From Gemmatimonadota bacterium (GTDB lineage Bacteria > Latescibacterota > UBA2968), in assembly GCA_026705765.1 (NCBI GenBank), contig JAPPAB010000011.1, positions 1 through 64,000 on the forward strand: a DNA stretch of 64,000 bases. Direction: 5' to 3'. Position numbers and translations under genes: made by a program. Every line of letters starts with the position of its first letter. The first letter of the stretch is position 1. A model generated the notes under the pieces. It had not been told where the DNA came from, did not search any database, and saw only the letters and a list, made by a program, of their open reading frames with translations. Positions 16,454 to 27,713 of the stretch are shown piece after piece.

Positions 16454-18448
16454 TCACGCCAGCAAAGGCGCCAGCATCAGTGAAACCACCGACATCAACT
16501 TAATCAAAATATTCAACGCGGGACCAGACGTATCTTTTAACGGATCGCCAACCGTATCGCCAACCACGGCTGCCTTGTGAGCCTCGGACCCTTTACCGCC
16601 CAAATTGCCCTCCTCGATCAACTTCTTCGCATTATCCAGCGCACCCCCGCTATTCGCCATCATCAGCGCCAGCAACACACCCGACACCGTCGCACCCGCC
16701 AGCATACCACCCAGCGCCTCTGCACCCAGAAAAAAGCCAACCAGCACCGGCGTCAGCACAGCCACCAGACCGGGCACCACCATCTCGCGCAAAGCCGCCA
16801 CAGAACTGATATCCACACAGCGGCGCGTATCCGGCTTGCCCGTCCCCTCCATCAGCCCGGGAATCTCGCGGAACTGCCGACGCACCTCTTCGACCATCTT
16901 AAACGCCGCATTGCCCACACTCGTCATCGTCAGTGCCGCCACGCAAAAAGGCACGCCACCGCCCAAAAACAGACCAATCACAACCAGGGGTTTGGTCAAA
17001 TTAATAGACTCGATCCCCACAGCCGCCGAATACGCGGAAAACAGCGCCAGCGCAGTCAGCGCAGCAGAGCCAATCGCAAACCCCTTGCCAATCGCCGCCG
17101 TCGTATTCCCCAGCGAATCCAACTCATCGGTAATCTCGCGCGTCTCGGGACCCAAATTGGCCATCTCGGAAATACCGCCCGCATTATCCGCAATCGGACC
17201 ATAAGCATCCACAGCCATCGTAACACCCACAGTCGATAACATACCCACAGCGGCAATGCCAATACCGTATAAACCCGCAAAGTGAAACGACCCTGCAATC
17301 GCGACACAAATCCCCAAAATCGGCAACGTCGTACTCTCCATCCCCACTGCCAGCCCCGCGATCATATTGGTCGCCGACCCCGTCTCCGAAGAATGGGCAA
17401 TACGCCTTACAGGTGCCCCGCCCGTATAGTACTCCGTCATCAGCGCAATGGCAATCCCAACCAGACAACCAAAGAGAATCGCCCAAAACACCCCGCGAGC
17501 CAAACCGAGATATTCAGCGGCAAAAAAAGCCCCAACAAGCATCAAAACAGCGGAAATATACGTAGCGTAGCGCAGTGCGGCATCCGGATTTAAAGACTGC
17601 AAAATGCGAATGGACCCCACGCCGATCATCGACGCCAACAAACCGATCATAACCACGACAAGCGGATATTGCATCGCCGCGATCCGCACCGCTCCCGAAT
17701 CGCCCCCCAACACAGTCAACGCCGCGCCACCAGCCGTTGCCGCAATCGCAATCGTCGCAATAATAGACCCCACATAAGACTCAAAAATATCTGCGCCCAT
17801 CCCCGCTACATCGCCCACATTATCGCCCACGTGATCGGCAATAACAGCCGGATTTCTCGGATCGTCCTCCGGTATCCCGGCCTCCACCTTGCCCACCAGA
17901 GCCGCCCCCACATCTGCCGTCTTGGTATAAATACCCCCCCCAACCCGGGCAAAGAGCGCAATAGAACTCGCACCCATAGCAAAACCATTAATCATCGCCG
18001 CCTGATCGGGTTTGCCGTAAAAATAAAAAAGCAAGCCCACGCCAAAAAGCCCCAGACTCGCCACGGCCAACCCCATCACTGCCCCGCCGGAAAACGCGAC
18101 ATTCAACGCCTTATCCCGCCCGCTTTGACTCGCGGCATAAGCCGTCCGCACATTTGCCTTGGTCGCCGCCTTCATCCCGATAAAACCCGCGCCAAGCGAA
18201 CAAAGCGCGCCGCCCAAAAAAGAGATGGCCGTCTCCCGATTAATACCCCAGTACACCAGCGCAAACACCAGCACAATAAAAACAGCGAGCACACTGTATT
18301 CGCGCTTCAAAAAAGTCACGGCCCCATCCTGGATATCCGCTGCGATCTCTCGCATCAGCTCCGTACCCTCTGATTGCCTGGCAACATAGAGATAAATCAA
18401 ACCAGCGCAAATCAGCCCAACCACGCCCAGCACAGGTGCCAAAATCAT
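16454..18448 (-). CDS. hppA: Membrane-bound ion-translocating pyrophosphatase (K+-dependent type)
   Basis: About 664 residues, 15-16 membrane segments. It hydrolyses PPi to pump H+ or Na+ across the inner membrane. Family motifs: [20 protein letters not shown] (DX7KXE), [35 protein letters not shown], and [20 protein letters not shown] at the C-terminus. [10 protein letters not shown] has Ala where K+-independent enzymes have Lys, so it is of the K+-dependent class. Oddity: the usually invariant second Asp of DVGADLVGK is Ala (about residue 183), and ADHVGDN replaces ADNVGDN. I chose the ATG with GGAG 6 bases upstream; an ATG nine codons earlier would overlap pth. Confidence 0.93.
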   Translation of the reverse strand: MILAPVLGVVGLICAGLIYLYVARQSEGTELMREIAADIQDGAVTFLKREYSVLAVFIVLVFALVYWGINRETAISFLGGALCSLGAGFIGMKAATKANVRTAYAASQSGRDKALNVAFSGGAVMGLAVASLGLFGVGLLFYFYGKPDQAAMINGFAMGASSIALFARVGGGIYTKTADVGAALVGKVEAGIPEDDPRNPAVIADHVGDNVGDVAGMGADIFESYVGSIIATIAIAATAGGAALTVLGGDSGAVRIAAMQYPLVVVMIGLLASMIGVGSIRILQSLNPDAALRYATYISAVLMLVGAFFAAEYLGLARGVFWAILFGCLVGIAIALMTEYYTGGAPVRRIAHSSETGSATNMIAGLAVGMESTTLPILGICVAIAGSFHFAGLYGIGIAAVGMLSTVGVTMAVDAYGPIADNAGGISEMANLGPETREITDELDSLGNTTAAIGKGFAIGSAALTALALFSAYSAAVGIESINLTKPLVVIGLFLGGGVPFCVAALTMTSVGNAAFKMVEEVRRQFREIPGLMEGTGKPDTRRCVDISSVAALREMVVPGLVAVLTPVLVGFFLGAEALGGMLAGATVSGVLLALMMANSGGALDNAKKLIEEGNLGGKGSEAHKAAVVGDTVGDPLKDTSGPALNILIKLMSVVSLMLAPLLA

Positions 18449-18464
18449 ATAAATCTCCAATACA

Positions 18465-19022
18465 TCAACGCGCATTATACCGATTCATCGCCCGTTCAAT
18501 ACCTTCGCTTGCCCAGCACAGCGCGCCGTCAACCGCTTGCCCAACCGCATCTGCAATCACATCTCGATCATCGGATATAAACTCACCCAACACGTAATCA
18601 ATCATATCATCCAACCCGGCGGGTTGCCCAATACCGATGCGCAACCGCGGAAAATCTGCAGACCCCAGCGCGCACTCAACAGACCGCAAACCATTGTGCC
18701 CACCGTGACTGCCCGCGCGCCGAAAGCGCAACCGCCCCAAATTGATATGCACATCGTCAACCACCACCAGAACATCTGCCCGTGCAACCTCAAAACACCG
18801 CGCAACCTCTGCCACACCCAAACCGCTCTTATTCATATACGTCAGCGGCTTGACCAGCAACAAATCATCTGAAAACCTGCACCACGTACAAAATTCAAAC
18901 GCATGCCAGGGTGCATCTTTGCCCAGCGCATCAACAACCCAAAACCCCACATTGTGGCGCGTCTGTGCATAGCGCGCGCCCGGATTGCCCAACCCCACAA
19001 TCGCCTTTACACTACGACTCAT
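18465..19022 (-). CDS. pth: Peptidyl-tRNA hydrolase
   Basis: 185 residues. [23 protein letters not shown] contains the catalytic His; [42 protein letters not shown] and [11 protein letters not shown] are diagnostic. It recycles peptidyl-tRNA that drops off ribosomes. The ATG lies inside the last codons of rplY (11-base overlap), the common rplY-pth arrangement; an earlier in-frame ATG (5 codons up) is possible. Its stop overlaps a possible upstream start of hppA. Confidence 0.95.
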   Translation of the reverse strand: MSRSVKAIVGLGNPGARYAQTRHNVGFWVVDALGKDAPWHAFEFCTWCRFSDDLLLVKPLTYMNKSGLGVAEVARCFEVARADVLVVVDDVHINLGRLRFRRAGSHGGHNGLRSVECALGSADFPRLRIGIGQPAGLDDMIDYVLGEFISDDRDVIADAVGQAVDGALCWASEGIERAMNRYNAR

Positions 19023-19707
19023 CGCCTTCTTCGTCATCGTCGCGCCTTCTGCCGCGCTCAATAACCTCAGGCTCCTGCATTTCTTCTTCCCCTTCCACAT
19101 CCACCAACGCTTCGTCCTCCACGTCCTCTTCCTCTTCTTCGATGACAAGCGTGGGCGCAGCCACCGCAAACACCGTGCGGTCACTATCCGTCACAATAGA
19201 AAAATCATCGCTCTGCACGACAATATCCGAAACGTGCAGCGAATCCCCGATATCCAGATCCGACACATCAATTTCAATATGATCGGGAATCTCTGTGGGC
19301 AGGCACTCGACCTCGAGATCGTGCAACATCTGTTCCAGAATCCCCTCGCCTATCCGCACGCCAACGGCCGATCCCATAGCGTGAATAGGCACCTCAACCA
19401 CAATTTTGCGCGCCAGATCAATGCGGTGAAAATCCACATGCAAAATCTCATCGCGCACGGGATGATACTGAATATCCTTAATAATCGTACTCTGGCTCGT
19501 ATCGCCCGCGCTCAGCGAAATAATGGCATTGCGACCGTGCGACCTCAACAAATCGGTCAACGTGCGCTGATCCACGGAACAGGCAACAGACGCGACACCT
19601 TCGCCATAAACAACTGCGGGCAATTGACCGCGAAAGCGCAACTTTTTGGCGACCTTCTTTCCCGAAGCCGTGCGAACATCTACAGTGAGAGAAACTTGAT
19701 CGGACAT
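19012..19707 (-). CDS. rplY: 50S ribosomal protein bL25 (long, CTC form)
   Basis: 231 residues. The N-terminal 5S-rRNA-binding domain (MSDQVSLTVDVRTASGKK, LPAVVYG, IQYHPVRDEILHVDFHRID) is followed by the TL5/CTC C-terminal domain (VPIHAMGSAVGVRIGEGIL, EIPDHIEIDVSDLDIGDSLH). It ends in a ~45-residue acidic tail. Between ispE and pth in one minus-strand operon. Confidence 0.95.
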   Translation of the reverse strand: MSDQVSLTVDVRTASGKKVAKKLRFRGQLPAVVYGEGVASVACSVDQRTLTDLLRSHGRNAIISLSAGDTSQSTIIKDIQYHPVRDEILHVDFHRIDLARKIVVEVPIHAMGSAVGVRIGEGILEQMLHDLEVECLPTEIPDHIEIDVSDLDIGDSLHVSDIVVQSDDFSIVTDSDRTVFAVAAPTLVIEEEEEDVEDEALVDVEGEEEMQEPEVIERGRRRDDDEEGDES

Positions 19708-19752
19708 TATTATTTCTCCTATTCCCGCTTCCTAATTCTTAATTTTTAATTC

Positions 19753-20646
19753 TCAAACCGGACAACACAAAAACGCCCGAAACTGATCGGACCTGAACCG
19801 TGCCCAAACAGCCTCGGCAACATCTCGCGACTCAAAAACACCGTAAAGCGTGGAACCACTACCAGACATCGACGCAACGATTGCGCCGGCATCTGTCAAC
19901 CGCGACAAAATATCGCGCGTTTCTGGATGCGATTGAACAATAAGAGGCAAAAAATCATTCTCAATACGCTCAAAAAAACCCGAAACGGGCAAATTTTTTA
20001 CAGAATTAAGGAAACTATCATATTCACCATGCTCTGTCAAGGTCTTTTTATAATTTGCAAACGCCCAGCCCGTATGCACCTGGAACCCCGGGCAAACCAG
20101 CACATACGCCACATCTGCAGACCACGGCACATACCGCAAATGCTCCCCCCGCCCCGAAACCACTGCCGTACCCTTTTGCCGCACAAAAAACGGCACATCG
20201 GACCCTATAGACGCGCCGATCTCGCGCAATTCGTCACCTGAAAGACCCGCATCCCACACCCGATTCAAAACCCGCAACACAGCCGCTGCATCTGAACTTC
20301 CCCCACCCAAACCCGCCGCCATCGGAATCCGCTTCTCTATCGCAATCGCCACCCCGCGATCCATCCCCGTATAAGACCGAAACGCCAGAACCGCCTTATA
20401 CACCAGATTTTCTGGACCCGTGGGCAAATCCGCATCGTCGCACGACAAAATAATCTGCCCCTCTTCCGCTGGCTCAAAAACGAGGCGATCGCACAGATCC
20501 ACAGTCTGAAAAACCGACAAAATATCGTGAAACCCATCGCTGCGCTGCCCGAGAATCTTCAGCCCCAGGTTGAGCTTTGCATAAGCGTATTCGACAATCT
20601 CCAAAACACTATCTCCCATTGACGCTTTTGGTAAAATATAATACAT
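19753..20646 (-). CDS. ispE: 4-(cytidine 5'-diphospho)-2-C-methyl-D-erythritol kinase
   Basis: 297 residues, GHMP kinase. AYAKLNLGLKILGQRSDGFH and the ATP loop PMAAGLGGGSSDAAAVL (about residues 107-123) are conserved, as is MSGSGSTLYGVF near the C-terminus. Fourth step of the methylerythritol-phosphate isoprenoid pathway. First gene of the operon with rplY, pth, hppA and ribosomal genes. No clear ribosome-binding site distinguishes the ATG used from one 9 codons downstream (MGDSVLEIVEY). Confidence 0.94.
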   Translation of the reverse strand: MYYILPKASMGDSVLEIVEYAYAKLNLGLKILGQRSDGFHDILSVFQTVDLCDRLVFEPAEEGQIILSCDDADLPTGPENLVYKAVLAFRSYTGMDRGVAIAIEKRIPMAAGLGGGSSDAAAVLRVLNRVWDAGLSGDELREIGASIGSDVPFFVRQKGTAVVSGRGEHLRYVPWSADVAYVLVCPGFQVHTGWAFANYKKTLTEHGEYDSFLNSVKNLPVSGFFERIENDFLPLIVQSHPETRDILSRLTDAGAIVASMSGSGSTLYGVFESRDVAEAVWARFRSDQFRAFLCCPV

Positions 20647-20776
20647 TCAAAAAATAAAGAACCTTCTGGATCGCGGCTCAACTGCATGCCGCGATGACAC
20701 ACGGGAGCCTGCCCCGTAATGCCTCTATATGGGGGCCGTCCCCTACAATACCATGCGGAATTTCTACATGATCTTT

Positions 20777-23700
20777 ATGAACATATTAACCCGCGGTATC
20801 GCCACTGCATTTTGCATCCTCCTCATCTCATCCCACCTCTGCGCGCAGGGGACCCAGGATGAAAACGCCCATTACGAACTCGCCACGCGGATCTTCAAAG
20901 ATGGCCTCTATGCCGACGCCGCGCGAGAATACAAGCAATTCATCATCAACTTCCCCACCAGCAAGCGACTGCCCGATGCCATGCTGCGCGTTGGGCAGGC
21001 ATATGCCAGAGCCGAACAATACGACCTCGCACTCGAAGCCCTTCAACAATTCATCGACCGCTACGCCACCCACATCGAAGTAGCCACTGCAATGCGCACA
21101 CGCGCCAATGCCCTCCGCCAACTCGGAGAACACACCCGAGCTGGCGGAGCCTATCGCGAGGTACACGCGGCCTATCCCGCCTCGACAAACGCGCCCCAGG
21201 ACCTCTTATCAGCCGGCGAAAACTACCACAAAGGCGGCGCCTTATCAGAAGCGGGCGCGGCTTATCGTCAACTCGTCGAACAATATCCCAAATCATCCCT
21301 GATCAACGAAGCCACCTTCAACCTGGGCCGCGTCCTCCTCGAAGAATCGCGCACCGAAGAAGCCCTCGCGCAATTTCGCACCCTCTCCGAACGTCCCGGT
21401 CCTGCAAAACACAAACCCGACGCCCTCCTCGAAATGGGCAACATCGCCCTATCGCGCGACAACTTGCCCGAAGCAGAGCGCATCTTTGCAAACCTGCGCG
21501 CCAGATATCCCACGACACCCGCCGCCCAGAACTCGCACCTCATCACAGGCGCGTGGCACGCCCGCAAAAACGACTGGGCAAGCGCTGAAAAAACCTATAA
21601 CAACGCCCTCGCAACAATACCGAACAACACCCGTCGCCAACAAGCCCTGTTGGGAAGTGCAAATGCAAAACGCAAACTCGGCAAAAGCGAAAGTGCACGA
21701 CAGCGCTACGCCGCATTTCTAAGAACCTACCCCAAAAGCCCCTTCCACGCCCATGCCCTCATAGGTTATGGGCGCGCATTTGCAGACCTGAAAAACTATC
21801 GCAATGCCCTGGACGCCTTTAAAAATCTTCAGGAAAAATATCCAGACACAGACATCAGTATCCAGGCCTATGGCGACATCGGAAACATCTGGCGCGCGCT
21901 TGGAACGCATCAAAAGGCATTATCCGCCTATCAAACATACCTCACGCGCATACAATCCCCCGGCGAAAAAGCCAGAGCGCGACTCCTCATCGCGCAAATC
22001 TGCGAAGACCTGCACTGGCACGACCTCGCAGCCGAAAATTACCGCACCCTGATCGACAGCGCAAGCGCGCACTACGCCTCTGAAGGTCAATACGGCCTTG
22101 CCCGCGTATTTGAAAAAACCGGAGAACCCGCACTCGCACTGCGAGAATACCGCACCTACATCAAAAATCACGGCGACGCCGCACGCGCTGAAACAGCGGA
22201 AACGCGCATCCAACTCCTCACCGAATACGGCACCGAGACCGACCGAGACCGCACCTATATCGAACTCCTCGCCAACCTGCCCGGCATCGCCGACGATGCA
22301 CACACGCAATTAAAACTCGGCAAAACCTTCTACAACCAAAAACACTACAACCGCGCAATCACCCACCTCGAAACCGCCTTGACAATCCAGGGAATACCCC
22401 CCTCGGCTTATGAACACATACTCGTCGAACCATCAAACGAAACCCCTGAAAACACGCCCGCAACCACACCTGACGACACACTCGCCCTTGCAGCCGAAGC
22501 CGCACGCGCAGCCGAAGCCATCCTCGCATTGGCTGACGGGCGGGCACAGGAGGACCTGCCCGCGTCGGCTAACGACGACACAGTCGCCGACACACCCCCA
22601 TCGGCCGACACATCCGACGAAACATTCAACAACGCGCCCCCCTGGGTACCTGAAGCCTATTATCTCCTCGGCAACAGCTATCTAAAACAGGCCCGCAGAG
22701 CCACCCTCGAAAACAAATCCCCAGACCAATGGCAAGACAGGGGCCTCACAACACTCAAAATACTCATCCAAAAATTCCCCGACAACGACCACACAAAAGA
22801 CGCCGCACTCACCGTCATACACACAGAAACAGCCCACATACAACCCGACACCCTCCGCGCGCAAACGCGTCTGAGCGCCTATCGCGCCTATAGCAAAACA
22901 CACGCCAACAGCCCCGACCTCCTCCTGCGAATCGCCGACGCCCACTTTTCCAACACCCACATCGACAGCGCCCTGAGCCTGTACCTCCAGGTACAGAAAA
23001 AATCCGACAATCCCACACACAGTGAAAAAGCCACCTATGGCATCGGCCTGTGTCAGGCACAGCAACAACAACACGCGCGCGCCGAAGAAACCCTGAAAAA
23101 CTTCCTCTTCAACTACCCCCAGAGCGACCTGACATCCCACGCGCAATTTCAACTGGGACGCATACTCCTCGACCGGGAATTTTACGCCAGCGCCGCCGAA
23201 GCATTCTCCGAACTCCTATCCGCATCTCCCTCGCTCGCACTCCAGCGGTCTGCCCGCGACCTGTTGGCGGAAAGCCACCATCGCCTGGGCAACTATCAAC
23301 GCGCCATAGAAATAGACGAAAGCCTGATCACCCACAACACCACCCCTCAACTATTGCGCCGCCTCGCCGAATCCTATGCGCAAAACAACCAGCGCGACAA
23401 AGCCGTCACAACTTATAACATGTACCTCCGAAAATATCCACAAGCACCCGACGCCGACAGCATCGCCTACACGCGCGCCGAACACCTATCATATCTCAAC
23501 CGCACATCAGAAGCCCTCACCGCCTTCCGCGAATTCTCCAAAAAATACCCCAACAGCCCGCTCGGCACACAGGCGGATCAGGCTGTAGGCGACCTCCTCT
23601 ATCAAACGGAAAAATACGCCCAGGCCATCGCCGCGTACCAGCGCGTACCAGAACCTGCGCGCAACGAAACCATGGCCGCCCGCGAAGTCCTGAGCCTCTA

Positions 23701-24628
23701 CCGCCTCCGGCGCGTTGGCGAAGCCAACAAAGCCGCGGGCCAATTCAAAAAAACCTATAAAACGGCAACCGAATGGATCGCCCGCTTCGAAGTCGAAAAA
23801 GGCAGATATCAACTCGCCGTCAAAAACCCCAAAAAAGCGCGACAAATCTTTCAAGACATCGCCAAAAAATACGCCAGAACCGAAGCAGAAGCCGACGCGC
23901 GCTATTACATCATCCGCGCCTATCGCGACGAAGGACCCGACAAAGACGGCAACAACGACCCCTATCTCAACGCACTCACCACCTTCATAAAAAATTATCC
24001 CGACAGCCCGCACTGGGTAGATGCCAACCTCGAACTCGCCGCATTTTGGGAACGCAACGAAGAATACAACCTCTCTGCACGCGCATATCGCAACGCCATT
24101 GAAAAAGGCGTCGCCAAATCCGAAAAACCCGGCATCCTCCACAAACTCGCAAAAAATTACAGCAACCTCAACGCCTATGACCTCGCCATCAACTTTGCGC
24201 GCCAACTCATCCGAGAATTTCCCCAGGACCGCCTCGCCCTGGACGCCCGCATCGACATCGGCACCATATATCTCCCCAACAAAGGCGCCCACGAACAAGC
24301 CATTGCAGAACTTCGGCCCCTGCTCAAACTCGTGACCGAAGAAAACGAAAAAGCCAACATCCAATACGCCATTGCAGAAAACTATTTTGAAATGGCCGAC
24401 TATGCCAACGCACTCCGAGAATTTTTGATCATGCGCTACAACCAGAACGCGGGGGTCATGTGGATCGTATCCGCACAAATGAAAGTCGCAGAATGCTATG
24501 CGGCACAAAACAATATTGAACAAGCCTTACAAGAACTCGAAGCCATCAAACGCAGCCACGGCGTGGCCAGCATGTACGGCATTGGCGCGGAAAAGCTCAT
24601 TCAACAAATAAAAGCACAACGACAATAA
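20777..24628 (+). CDS. Very large secreted TPR-repeat protein
   Basis: About 1283 residues. A signal peptide (MNILTRGIATAFCILLISSHLCAQG) leads into tetratricopeptide repeats over nearly the whole length, many of the YbgF/BamD-like form AxxxYxxFxxxYPxS. A Pro/Asp/Ala-rich linker (about residues 555-620) splits the array. Likely a periplasmic or outer-membrane-associated scaffold for protein complexes. In-frame Met codons lie up to 16 codons upstream; I chose the start that leaves a clean signal peptide. The stop is 2 bases before the following activator gene, so they are probably co-transcribed. No partner can be named. Confidence 0.85.
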   Translation: MNILTRGIATAFCILLISSHLCAQGTQDENAHYELATRIFKDGLYADAAREYKQFIINFPTSKRLPDAMLRVGQAYARAEQYDLALEALQQFIDRYATHIEVATAMRTRANALRQLGEHTRAGGAYREVHAAYPASTNAPQDLLSAGENYHKGGALSEAGAAYRQLVEQYPKSSLINEATFNLGRVLLEESRTEEALAQFRTLSERPGPAKHKPDALLEMGNIALSRDNLPEAERIFANLRARYPTTPAAQNSHLITGAWHARKNDWASAEKTYNNALATIPNNTRRQQALLGSANAKRKLGKSESARQRYAAFLRTYPKSPFHAHALIGYGRAFADLKNYRNALDAFKNLQEKYPDTDISIQAYGDIGNIWRALGTHQKALSAYQTYLTRIQSPGEKARARLLIAQICEDLHWHDLAAENYRTLIDSASAHYASEGQYGLARVFEKTGEPALALREYRTYIKNHGDAARAETAETRIQLLTEYGTETDRDRTYIELLANLPGIADDAHTQLKLGKTFYNQKHYNRAITHLETALTIQGIPPSAYEHILVEPSNETPENTPATTPDDTLALAAEAARAAEAILALADGRAQEDLPASANDDTVADTPPSADTSDETFNNAPPWVPEAYYLLGNSYLKQARRATLENKSPDQWQDRGLTTLKILIQKFPDNDHTKDAALTVIHTETAHIQPDTLRAQTRLSAYRAYSKTHANSPDLLLRIADAHFSNTHIDSALSLYLQVQKKSDNPTHSEKATYGIGLCQAQQQQHARAEETLKNFLFNYPQSDLTSHAQFQLGRILLDREFYASAAEAFSELLSASPSLALQRSARDLLAESHHRLGNYQRAIEIDESLITHNTTPQLLRRLAESYAQNNQRDKAVTTYNMYLRKYPQAPDADSIAYTRAEHLSYLNRTSEALTAFREFSKKYPNSPLGTQADQAVGDLLYQTEKYAQAIAAYQRVPEPARNETMAAREVLSLYRLRRVGEANKAAGQFKKTYKTATEWIARFEVEKGRYQLAVKNPKKARQIFQDIAKKYARTEAEADARYYIIRAYRDEGPDKDGNNDPYLNALTTFIKNYPDSPHWVDANLELAAFWERNEEYNLSARAYRNAIEKGVAKSEKPGILHKLAKNYSNLNAYDLAINFARQLIREFPQDRLALDARIDIGTIYLPNKGAHEQAIAELRPLLKLVTEENEKANIQYAIAENYFEMADYANALREFLIMRYNQNAGVMWIVSAQMKVAECYAAQNNIEQALQELEAIKRSHGVASMYGIGAEKLIQQIKAQRQ

Positions 24629-24630
24629 CC

Positions 24631-26151
24631 ATGCCCACCGACCAAAAAGAAGCCCTCATCATCGTCGAACAGCCCACCGAACTGGGCCGGGACCTGCGCG
24701 CTGCACTCGAAGAACTCGGCTGGCAAACCCTCGTCACCAACAGCGTGAGACCCGCCAGAAAACTCCTCTCAGAAAACCCGTTTGACCTCCTCATCCTGGA
24801 CGAAACCACATTGCCCGAAGTGCAACTGGCCGACATATTATCCGACCGACCTGAAAAAATCCCCATCTTCGTCATCACCACACAAGGCGGCACGCAACTC
24901 CAAACAACCTTAGATCCCGATGTCCTGCTCTCCTATCCACTCATCCCCGTAGAATTGCAGGACGCCCTGACGCAAAAACGCACCCCGCCCGACACCGCCA
25001 TCCTGGGCCGCTCAGACACCATGCAACAAATCCGGGAAAGCATCGCACAAATCGCGCCCACCCCCGTCAGCGTACTCATCACCGGAGAAAGCGGCTCGGG
25101 GAAAAACCTCATCGCCGAAGCCATCCACCGGCAAAGCGCGCGCAGCGACCAACCATTTCTCATCATCAACTGCGGCGCAATCCCCGAAACCCTCCTCGAA
25201 AGCGAACTCTTCGGCCACGAAAAAGGCGCATTTACCGACGCGCGCACACAGCGATCCGGCATCTTTGAAGCCGCCAACCGCGGCACCGTCTTCCTCGATG
25301 AAATCGGCGAAATGTCCCTCTCTGCACAGGTGCGCTTATTGCGCGTCCTCGACGCCAGAGAAGTCACCCGCCTGGGCAGCACCGCCCCAATAGCTGTTGA
25401 CGTCCGCGTCATAGCCGCCACCAATCGCAACCTGCAACAAGCCGTTGCCGAAGGCAAATTTCGGCAAGACCTCTACCAGCGCCTTCGCGTCATAGAAATC
25501 GAAATGCCCCCCCTGCGCGCCCATCCCCAGGACATCCCCCTCATCGCGCAAAACATCATCCAAAAACAAAGCGACGAACTGAGCATGCCCCCCATAGAAT
25601 TCGCACCCGACGCGATGAACGCACTCCAGCAATACCACTGGCCGGGCAATGTCCGAGAACTCATCAACCTCATCGAACGCCTCATGGTCCTATCCAAAAC
25701 CCGACACATAACCGCCGCGGACCTCGCGCAGTTCCTCGACACATCCCCGGTGGCAGAACCCTCTTACCTGCCCGTCCTCGCGGGCAAAACACCTGCAGAA
25801 TCCGATCGCGACCTGCTCTACTGGGCCATACTCGAAGTCGCCAAAGACGTCAAAGAACTCAAAGCCTATATCATGCAAAGCATGCAAACGCCTGTACAAA
25901 ATACACCAACACCCGTACTCCCCATCTATGACACACCCATAGAAGACACGGAAATCAGAGAAACCGACGCAGGTGCAGGTTTAAAACCTGCACCTGCTAC
26001 CGAAGAAGACATACGCCCCTTGCGAGAACTCGAACGCGAAGCCATCGCCAATGCCCTGCGCGTAACCGGAGGCCACCGCGAACGCACGGCAAAACTACTC
26101 GGCATGGCCGTGCGCACGTTGTATCGGAAGATCGATCAATACGATTTGTAG
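24631..26151 (+). CDS. NtrC-family AAA+ transcriptional activator with degenerate receiver
   Basis: 506 residues in three parts. Residues ~8-110: receiver-like domain with the phospho-Asp strand (LLILDET) but the acidic pair reduced to VEQ and the conserved Lys-Pro replaced by Tyr-Pro (LLSYPLIP), so phosphorylation is doubtful. Residues ~125-370: AAA+ domain with Walker A GESGSGKN, the L1 loop GAFTDA (consensus GAFTGA), Walker B TVFLDEIGEM and WPGNVREL. Residues ~460-506: Fis-type HTH (GHRERTAKLLGMAVRTLYRK). The linker before the HTH holds a palindrome-encoded insert (GAGLKPAPA). Two bases after the TPR gene. Targets unknown. Confidence 0.9.
   Translation: MPTDQKEALIIVEQPTELGRDLRAALEELGWQTLVTNSVRPARKLLSENPFDLLILDETTLPEVQLADILSDRPEKIPIFVITTQGGTQLQTTLDPDVLLSYPLIPVELQDALTQKRTPPDTAILGRSDTMQQIRESIAQIAPTPVSVLITGESGSGKNLIAEAIHRQSARSDQPFLIINCGAIPETLLESELFGHEKGAFTDARTQRSGIFEAANRGTVFLDEIGEMSLSAQVRLLRVLDAREVTRLGSTAPIAVDVRVIAATNRNLQQAVAEGKFRQDLYQRLRVIEIEMPPLRAHPQDIPLIAQNIIQKQSDELSMPPIEFAPDAMNALQQYHWPGNVRELINLIERLMVLSKTRHITAADLAQFLDTSPVAEPSYLPVLAGKTPAESDRDLLYWAILEVAKDVKELKAYIMQSMQTPVQNTPTPVLPIYDTPIEDTEIRETDAGAGLKPAPATEEDIRPLRELEREAIANALRVTGGHRERTAKLLGMAVRTLYRKIDQYDL
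25969..25997. repeat. Palindromic element inside a coding sequence
   Basis: A perfect inverted repeat with 14-base arms (25969-25982, 25984-25997) around one central base, core CAGGTTTAAAACCTG. It is translated in frame as part of the linker of the activator (AGAGLKPAPA) without breaking the protein. Confidence 0.85.
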
Positions 26152-26232
26152 AATTTCTCGGAACCATCCAACAGGGTCGTGGGTCTAACCGTCAAAATTC
26201 TTAATTCCAAATTCCAAAAGGAGTTACCCGCC

Positions 26233-27702
<1,470 letters not shown>

Positions 27703-27713
27703 GGATCCAAGTA

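Noticed and set aside
23507-24523. Minus-strand frame of 338 codons inside the TPR gene
   Set aside because: Gly/Phe/Val-rich shadow caused by the C-rich codon bias of the TPR gene on the other strand; the TPR translation shows real repeats.
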